Source: an uncultured Collinsella sp. (GTDB taxonomy: Bacteria > Actinomycetota > Coriobacteriia > Coriobacteriales > Coriobacteriaceae). Taken from it: a DNA stretch of 8,812 nt. The notes beneath the pieces are model-generated. The model was given only the letters and a program-made list of their open reading frames with translations. It had not been told where the DNA came from and made no database searches. Below are positions 5,372-8,812 of the stretch, piece by piece. The translations under genes were made by a program, and so were the position numbers. Where the stretch lies: the NCBI GenBank assembly GCA_900549355.1, contig UROA01000081.1, positions 1-8,812 on the forward strand, read 5' to 3'. Positions within the stretch are counted from its first letter, which is position 1. Each line of letters begins with the position of its first letter.

Positions 5372-7150
5372 CTAGTCGAGGTTCTCGCGGAGCCACTTGA
5401 TGGCGCCAGCGGGGTCGCGGGTAAGGTCGATATATTCCTTACCGCGGGGAGCGAGCAGCTTAATGCCCAGACGATCGGTGTCGGCCTTCATGTCGTTGTA
5501 GTAGCTACGAACCTGCGGGGCAAGCACGATGACGTCGTACTGATCCATGATGGCAGTGTGCTGACCATAGGCGCCTGCGGAGGAAGCGATGTTCTCTCCG
5601 GTCTGCGCGGCACCTTCCTTGATGGCGTTGGCGAGCATGGCAGAGGTGCCGGCGCCGGCGCACAGGACGAGGACCTTCAGGCCGTCGACATCCTTCTTGG
5701 CGGATGCGTCGGCGGCGGGCTCGGACTGATCGGCGACAGGCTCGCTGTCGGCGGCAGCGGCGGTCGTCTCGACGGAAGCGGTGGTCTGCTCGACAGCGGG
5801 CGCAGGGGCGTTGGCGGCGATGGCAGCGGCACCATTGGACTCGAGACCCAGCTCGGCGACGCGCTCGGCCTCCTGGTCGCAGAGCAGCTTATCGTATGCC
5901 TTCAAGAACGGCAGGTAGATGATGGCGTCCAGCAAGATGATGATCGCGACAAACACCAAGGCGATAAGCTGGAAGTTCGTGGTGATGAAGATGCCGATGG
6001 GGGCAGGGGTGGCCCAAGGCACCACGAAGGAGAAGCCGTTCATGCCCACGTTATCGATAAAGAACTTGGCAACACTCACGTTGACGCAGCCGGCGGCAAC
6101 AAAGGGGATGAGCATGTAGGGGTTAAGGATCATCGGTGCGCCAAAGAGCAGCGGTTCGTTGACGGCGAAGGCAACAGGAACAATCGAGGCCTTACCGACG
6201 GCTTTGAGCTGCTTGGACTTCATAAAGAGAATCAGCAGAAGCGGCACGATGAACGTGGCGCCGGTGCCGCCGAACTCACCCACGAGCGACATGTTAAAGG
6301 TGAGGGAGTGGGCGGGGTGGCCACCGGCCAGCAGAACCTGCAGGTTCTCGGCCTGGTTGGCAAGACGGATGGGGTCGATGCCCGGCTGGACAATCGAAGG
6401 ACCATGGACGCCGATGAACCAGAAGAACGCGGTGGCTGCCTGAATAAGGATGAGTCCGGGGTAGGTCTCTGCTGCAGTGAAGAGCGGGGAGAGCAGCTTG
6501 ATGAGCAGCTCGGAGAACGGAACGCCCATGAGGTTGCGCACGACGACATCGATGATGCCGCAGATGATGACAGCGCCACCGAAGGGGATGATGTCGCGGA
6601 AGTTCTGAGCGATGGCGCCCGGAACCTCCTTGGGCAGCTTAATGGTCAGATCGCGTGAGACGCAGAACTTATAAACCCACACGGTAATGAATGCGGCGAT
6701 ATAGGCCGAGAACAGACCGCGCGTACCCATGCTAGTGCAATCGAAGACCGAAAGCTCGGAGCCGTCGAGCTTGGTGGTGAACTGCGTCACAGCGAGCAGC
6801 AGCATGCTGCACTGGGCGGCAACCATGGTGGAGCCGTCGTTGAGCACCTTGCCGGCGGGCATGCGACGGTTCATGGATGCCGTGAAGTTCTTGGCGGTGG
6901 TGCCGGCAACCATGATGCCCATGACGCCCATGGTGAAGTTGTACAGCTTATTGCACCAGTCGATGAGCGGCTGGGGCAGCGTGATGCCAACGACGCCGGG
7001 AAGGGTGGCGATCAGCAGAAAGATCGAAGAGGTAAGGACGATGGGCATGCACCCAAGGAATCCGTCCTTGATGGCCTGGAGGTAGATGTTCCTCGAGATC
7101 TTCTCAAAGAACGGTTGATGCTTTTCGAGCATCTTTACGATGGCGTCCAT
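5372..7150 (-). CDS. lacE: Lactose-type PTS permease, enzyme IICB
   Basis: A 592-aa membrane protein that imports and phosphorylates a beta-galactoside (lactose family PTS, EIICB-Lac). The IIC domain (about 1-425) starts with KHQPFFEKISRNIYLQAIKDG (10-30), as in staphylococcal LacE. It contains several hydrophobic segments, IGVHGPS (246-252), GGTGAT (294-299) and the sugar-site NEP motif (331-333). An Ala/Pro/Glu-rich linker spans about 440-488. The IIB domain follows (490-592), with VLVLCAGAGTSAMLANA carrying the phosphorylatable Cys497, then DVIVLAPQV (539-547) and DTDRLGIKL (558-566). Slightly longer than the roughly 570 aa usual for LacE, because of the linker. AAAGGAG precedes the ATG by 4 nt. 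First gene of lacE-lacG; no enzyme IIA gene is in the window, so one must be supplied elsewhere. Cellobiose-type permeases are related, but the IIC-IIB fusion and LacG neighbour favour lactose. Confidence 0.93.
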   Translation of the reverse strand: MDAIVKMLEKHQPFFEKISRNIYLQAIKDGFLGCMPIVLTSSIFLLIATLPGVVGITLPQPLIDWCNKLYNFTMGVMGIMVAGTTAKNFTASMNRRMPAGKVLNDGSTMVAAQCSMLLLAVTQFTTKLDGSELSVFDCTSMGTRGLFSAYIAAFITVWVYKFCVSRDLTIKLPKEVPGAIAQNFRDIIPFGGAVIICGIIDVVVRNLMGVPFSELLIKLLSPLFTAAETYPGLILIQAATAFFWFIGVHGPSIVQPGIDPIRLANQAENLQVLLAGGHPAHSLTFNMSLVGEFGGTGATFIVPLLLILFMKSKQLKAVGKASIVPVAFAVNEPLLFGAPMILNPYMLIPFVAAGCVNVSVAKFFIDNVGMNGFSFVVPWATPAPIGIFITTNFQLIALVFVAIIILLDAIIYLPFLKAYDKLLCDQEAERVAELGLESNGAAAIAANAPAPAVEQTTASVETTAAAADSEPVADQSEPAADASAKKDVDGLKVLVLCAGAGTSAMLANAIKEGAAQTGENIASSAGAYGQHTAIMDQYDVIVLAPQVRSYYNDMKADTDRLGIKLLAPRGKEYIDLTRDPAGAIKWLRENLD

Positions 7151-7227
7151 AGAGCTCCTTTGCTACTTGATGCGCGATGCATGTGGATGGAACTGGTCGT
7201 CGATGGATGGTCAGGACTGCCCGGAAA

Positions 7228-7246
7228 CCTTCCTGTTTAAGGAAGG
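7228..7246 (-). other. Small inverted repeat in the lacE leader/promoter
   Basis: CCTTCCT (7228-7234), GTTTA, AGGAAGG (7240-7246) is a perfect 7-bp inverted repeat. It overlaps the candidate -10 box of lacE, so it may be a second protein site rather than an RNA hairpin; no T-run follows. Confidence 0.4.
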
Positions 7247-7262
7247 CATTGCGAAATGACAA
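7234..7262 (-). promoter_or_regulatory. Candidate lacE promoter
   Basis: On the minus strand TTGTCA (7262-7257) is 17 bp from TAAACA (7239-7234). The -35 is one base from consensus and the -10 is weak. The -35 lies inside the 24-bp palindrome, so a bound repressor would block RNA polymerase. The leader would be about 75 nt. Confidence 0.4.
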
Positions 7263-7275
7263 CGTTGTCATTTCG
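7252..7275. promoter_or_regulatory. 24-bp perfect palindromic operator of LacI/GalR type
   Basis: Bases 7252-7275 are an exact palindrome centred on the CG at 7263-7264. The inner TGACAACGTTGTCA (7257-7270) fits every fixed position of the cre/LacI-GalR consensus TGnnAnCGnTnnCA. It lies between lacE and the divergent LacI-family gene, over the likely lacE -35, and is the expected site of that regulator. A CcpA-like global regulator could also use it. Confidence 0.85.
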
Positions 7276-7278
7276 TTA

Positions 7279-7296
7279 ATGACAACGTAAGACATT
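7279..7296. promoter_or_regulatory. Second, half-conserved operator
   Basis: ATGACAACGT (7279-7288) repeats the left half of the main palindrome exactly, with its central CG 23 bp from that of the first site. The right half (AAGACAT) is degenerate. It may be an auxiliary site allowing cooperative binding by the same dimer. Confidence 0.5.
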
Positions 7297-7356
7297 TTTG
7301 GAAGAGCAACAAGGATTTACGGGTGAACGGTCGATATTGTCCGATAAACGGCTGAT

Positions 7357-7383
7357 TTGTCAGTTGGGCAGGTAGTGTATGCT
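7357..7383 (+). promoter_or_regulatory. Candidate promoter of the LacI-family gene
   Basis: TTGTCA (7357-7362) and TATGCT (7378-7383) are separated by 15 bp, which is short. They are the best hexamer pair upstream of the gene on the plus strand and would give a leader of about 35 nt. Confidence 0.35.
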
Positions 7384-7416
7384 AGAACGCAAAAAACAAG
7401 CGATGTAAAACCGACT

Positions 7417-7428
7417 GGAGAAGTAGTG
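7417..7428 (+). promoter_or_regulatory. Ribosome binding site deciding the LacI-family start
   Basis: GGAG at 7417-7420 is 5 nt before the GTG at 7426, the ideal gap. For the ATG at 7435, three codons later in the same frame, the gap would be 14 nt. The GTG at 7426 is therefore preferred; the more upstream start at 7357 has no such site and overlaps the candidate promoter. Confidence 0.6.
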
Positions 7429-8436
7429 GCAACGATGGACAAGAAAAATGTCTCAATGAATGATGTGGCAGTTGCCGCGGGCGTTTCTCTCAAGACGGTG
7501 TCGCGCGTGATCAACGAGCCCGATAGCGTGCGAGAGTCGACACGCGATAAGGTCCATTCGGCAATGGAGGCGCTCGGGTTTCGAGCCAACTTTGCCGCGC
7601 GTTCACTCAAGTTGGGCCGTTACGGGTGCATCGGCGTCGTGCTGTTTCACTTGTCGGGCGGCGCCGTGGACATGATTGACGGTATCGCCGATGCCGCCGA
7701 AGAGCGTGGATTTGCGCTTACGATGATCAAAAAGCGGGCGGGGGAGAAGATGACCCTTGCCGAAGCGGCGCGTAGGATGTCGCAGCTTCCCGTCGATGGC
7801 ATGATCTTCAACTTGCGCCAGATGGTCGATGACTTTGATACCTTTGAGGCACCGAAAGACCTCAAGACGGTGATTATCACGCCGATGGAGCATCCTACCT
7901 GCTCTACCGTTAGTGACGATCAAGAGGGCGGCGCGCGCATGGCGTGCGAGTACTTCTTGAACCACGGGCACAAGAACGTGTACTTCGTCTCTGGTAAGAA
8001 AGAGTCACTGTCGAGCCAGTGCCGTATGAAAGGTTGGCGAGCGGCACTCGAGGCACGTGGCATTGAGCCGCCCGAGCCTCTGCAAGGCGATTGGAATGCG
8101 GATAGTGGCTATGCCGCGGGCCTTGTGCTTGCCGATAAGCCCGATTGCACGGCGGTCCTCGCTGCTAACGACTGCATGGCAAACGGCGTGATGATGGCTC
8201 TACGTGACAAAGGGCTCAATGTGCCCGACGACGTGTCCGTGATCGGCTTCGACGATGAGCTCTACAAGACGATTCCCAACTCGATTCTGACGTCGGTGAA
8301 GTTTCGCCACCGCGAACTGGGCATCCGTGCGCTTAACGAGGTCGTCGCAGGTCTGGAAGCCCCGAGCTCCAGAAGTCGTACGCTCGTCTCGGGCGTGTTG
8401 GTCGAGCGTTCCAGCGTAAGGGATCTGCGGGCGTAG
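7426..8436 (+). CDS. LacI/GalR-family transcriptional regulator of the lacEG operon
   Basis: A 336-aa repressor from the GTG start. The N-terminal helix-turn-helix is SMNDVAVAAGVSLKTVSRVI at 10-29, with NEPDSVRESTRDKV next. The hinge helix (about 55-65, FAARSLKLG) contacts the minor groove at the centre of LacI-type operators. The rest is a periplasmic-binding-protein-like sugar sensor, ending with the family block VPDDVSVIGFDD and a dimerisation/sugar-binding lobe. Length is normal. It is divergent from lacE across 275 bp containing a perfect cre-like palindrome, so local control of lacEG in response to a galactoside or its phosphate is the natural inference. Lactose PTS operons of Firmicutes usually use a DeoR-type LacR or antitermination instead, which makes this arrangement slightly unusual. 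The ligand cannot be read from the sequence. A hairpin unit starts 18 bp after the stop. Confidence 0.93.
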   Translation: MATMDKKNVSMNDVAVAAGVSLKTVSRVINEPDSVRESTRDKVHSAMEALGFRANFAARSLKLGRYGCIGVVLFHLSGGAVDMIDGIADAAEERGFALTMIKKRAGEKMTLAEAARRMSQLPVDGMIFNLRQMVDDFDTFEAPKDLKTVIITPMEHPTCSTVSDDQEGGARMACEYFLNHGHKNVYFVSGKKESLSSQCRMKGWRAALEARGIEPPEPLQGDWNADSGYAAGLVLADKPDCTAVLAANDCMANGVMMALRDKGLNVPDDVSVIGFDDELYKTIPNSILTSVKFRHRELGIRALNEVVAGLEAPSSRSRTLVSGVLVERSSVRDLRA

Positions 8437-8454
8437 ACGTGCTCGGCCTGCTCG

Positions 8455-8513
8455 TCTAAATCTGTAACAGGTGGGACCCGAAAACTCGACTAGGTGTTAT
8501 AGATTGAGATTTT
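8455..8513 (+). terminator. Hairpin unit 3, possible terminator of the LacI-family gene
   Basis: The first unit of array 2 begins 18 bp after the stop codon. Its 15-nt arms pair with one mismatch (A8458/G8506) and one A-T to T-T style loss at C8500 (TGTTATAGA instead of TGTTACAGA), and TTTT follows at 8510-8513. It could end the transcript, though the 25-nt loop is large for an intrinsic terminator. Confidence 0.45.
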
Positions 8514-8754
8514 GTCTACCCAGCCATCATCTTTGTCTCGATCTGTAACAGTTAGGAGTGAAATGACCAGCCAGGTGTTACAGATCTAGATTGATTGGAT
8601 TGACCCATCTGTTTGTCTCGATCTGTAACATCTAAGCGGTCAAAAGCGGTCTACATGTTACAGATTGAGATTTTTGGCTTGGCCTGTGCGTTCACCTCGA
8701 TCTGTAACAGCTGGGACCCAAAAACTCGGCTAGATGTTACAGATTAAGATGAAC
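8455..8754 (+). repeat. Hairpin repeat array 2 (four tandem units)
   Basis: Units at 8455-8509, 8536-8590, 8616-8670 and 8695-8749, start-to-start 81, 80 and 79 bp. Each is 55 nt with arms built on TCTGTAACA / TGTTACAGA and a core of exactly 25 nt. The cores of units 3 and 6 differ at only four positions, while unit 5 is closest to unit 1 of the other array. T-runs follow units 3 and 5. The last unit has an extra 5-bp outer helix, GTTCA (8690-8694) / TGAAC (8750-8754), ending directly before AGGAGG. All units share orientation with array 1. Linkers of 25-26 nt are mostly unique but end TTTG or similar before units 4 and 5. Function unknown. Confidence 0.9.
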
Positions 8755-8773
8755 AGGAGGCTTATAGGACAAA

Positions 8774-8812
8774 ATGTGTGTCCACGTTGGGGGCATCGGC
8801 GCAGGTCGATGC
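8774..8812 (+). CDS. Possible start of a gene running off the right edge
   Basis: An ATG at 8774 opens a frame MCVHVGGIGAGRC that reaches the window end without a stop. AGGAGG lies at 8755-8760, but the 13-nt gap to the ATG is longer than ideal. Thirteen codons are too few to recognise a family. Confidence 0.25.
   Translation, partial: MCVHVGGIGAGRC

Noticed and set aside
4340..6658. Open frame of 772 codons on the plus strand
   Set aside because: It is antisense to lacG and lacE, with a repetitive Gly/Val/Asp-rich translation typical of the mirror of GC-rich genes. Both real genes have intact active sites.
7104..7295. 63-codon minus-strand frame over the lacE leader and operator
   Set aside because: It overlaps the lacE start in another frame, lies across the palindromic operator, and has no ribosome site or recognisable content.
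7357..7425. Upstream ATG start for the LacI-family gene
   Set aside because: The added 23 residues are not part of the LacI fold, overlap the candidate promoter and lack a Shine-Dalgarno; GGAG fits the GTG at 7426.
3648..8754. Hairpin arrays as a CRISPR array
   Set aside because: There is no single direct repeat of 24-40 nt with equal unrelated spacers. Each unit is an inverted repeat, the cores share pairing and an A-rich middle and are sometimes near-identical, and no cas gene is present.
3648..8754. Hairpin units as integron attC sites
   Set aside because: The arms end in GTTACAG / CTGTAAC, which do not fit the GTTRRRY / RYYYAAC core sites, and no cassettes or integrase lie between the units.

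Overview
The window looks like a chromosomal piece of a high-GC, host-associated actinobacterium of the Coriobacteriia, most likely Collinsella or a close relative. This is an inference from GC-rich codon usage, Shine-Dalgarno sites of the AAAGGAG type, and a Firmicutes-style lactose phosphotransferase operon in a GC-rich background. No rRNA, tRNA or classical CRISPR array is visible.

Layout. (i) Bases 1-79: a minus-strand piece of an IS110-family transposase, cut off at its N-terminal side. (ii) 85-2217: galM (galactose mutarotase, minus) with its terminator, divergent from a DeoR-family regulator that resembles LacR of Gram-positive lactose operons. (iii) 2277-3592: an AT-richer gene for a Fic AMP-transferase-type protein with an intact inhibitory helix and a C-terminal winged helix, preceded by a perfect 32-bp inverted repeat wrapped around its probable promoter. 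(iv) 3648-3784: two tandem hairpin repeat units. (v) 3803-7262: the lactose/galactoside PTS operon lacE-lacG (minus) with a strong terminator at its end and a perfect 24-bp palindromic operator at its promoter. (vi) 7426-8436: a divergent LacI/GalR-family regulator. (vii) 8455-8754: four more hairpin units of the same family, then the possible beginning of another gene at the right edge.

How it works together. LacE would take up a beta-galactoside such as lactose and phosphorylate it, and LacG would split the 6-phosphogalactoside inside the cell. The LacI-type protein probably represses the operon through the palindrome. The partner enzyme IIA and the tagatose-6-phosphate or Leloir genes are not in the window. 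galM and the LacR-like regulator are also sugar genes but are separated from lacEG by the fic gene.

The most unusual structure is the hairpin family. There are six units, each 55 nt: 15-nt arms built on TCTGTAACA / TGTTACAGA around a core of exactly 25 nt. The cores vary in sequence but keep a TRR...YYA inner pairing and an A-rich middle. The units repeat at a 78-81 bp period, lie in the same orientation, and bracket the lac locus. I do not recognise a described family for them. The second notable structure is the fic promoter palindrome.
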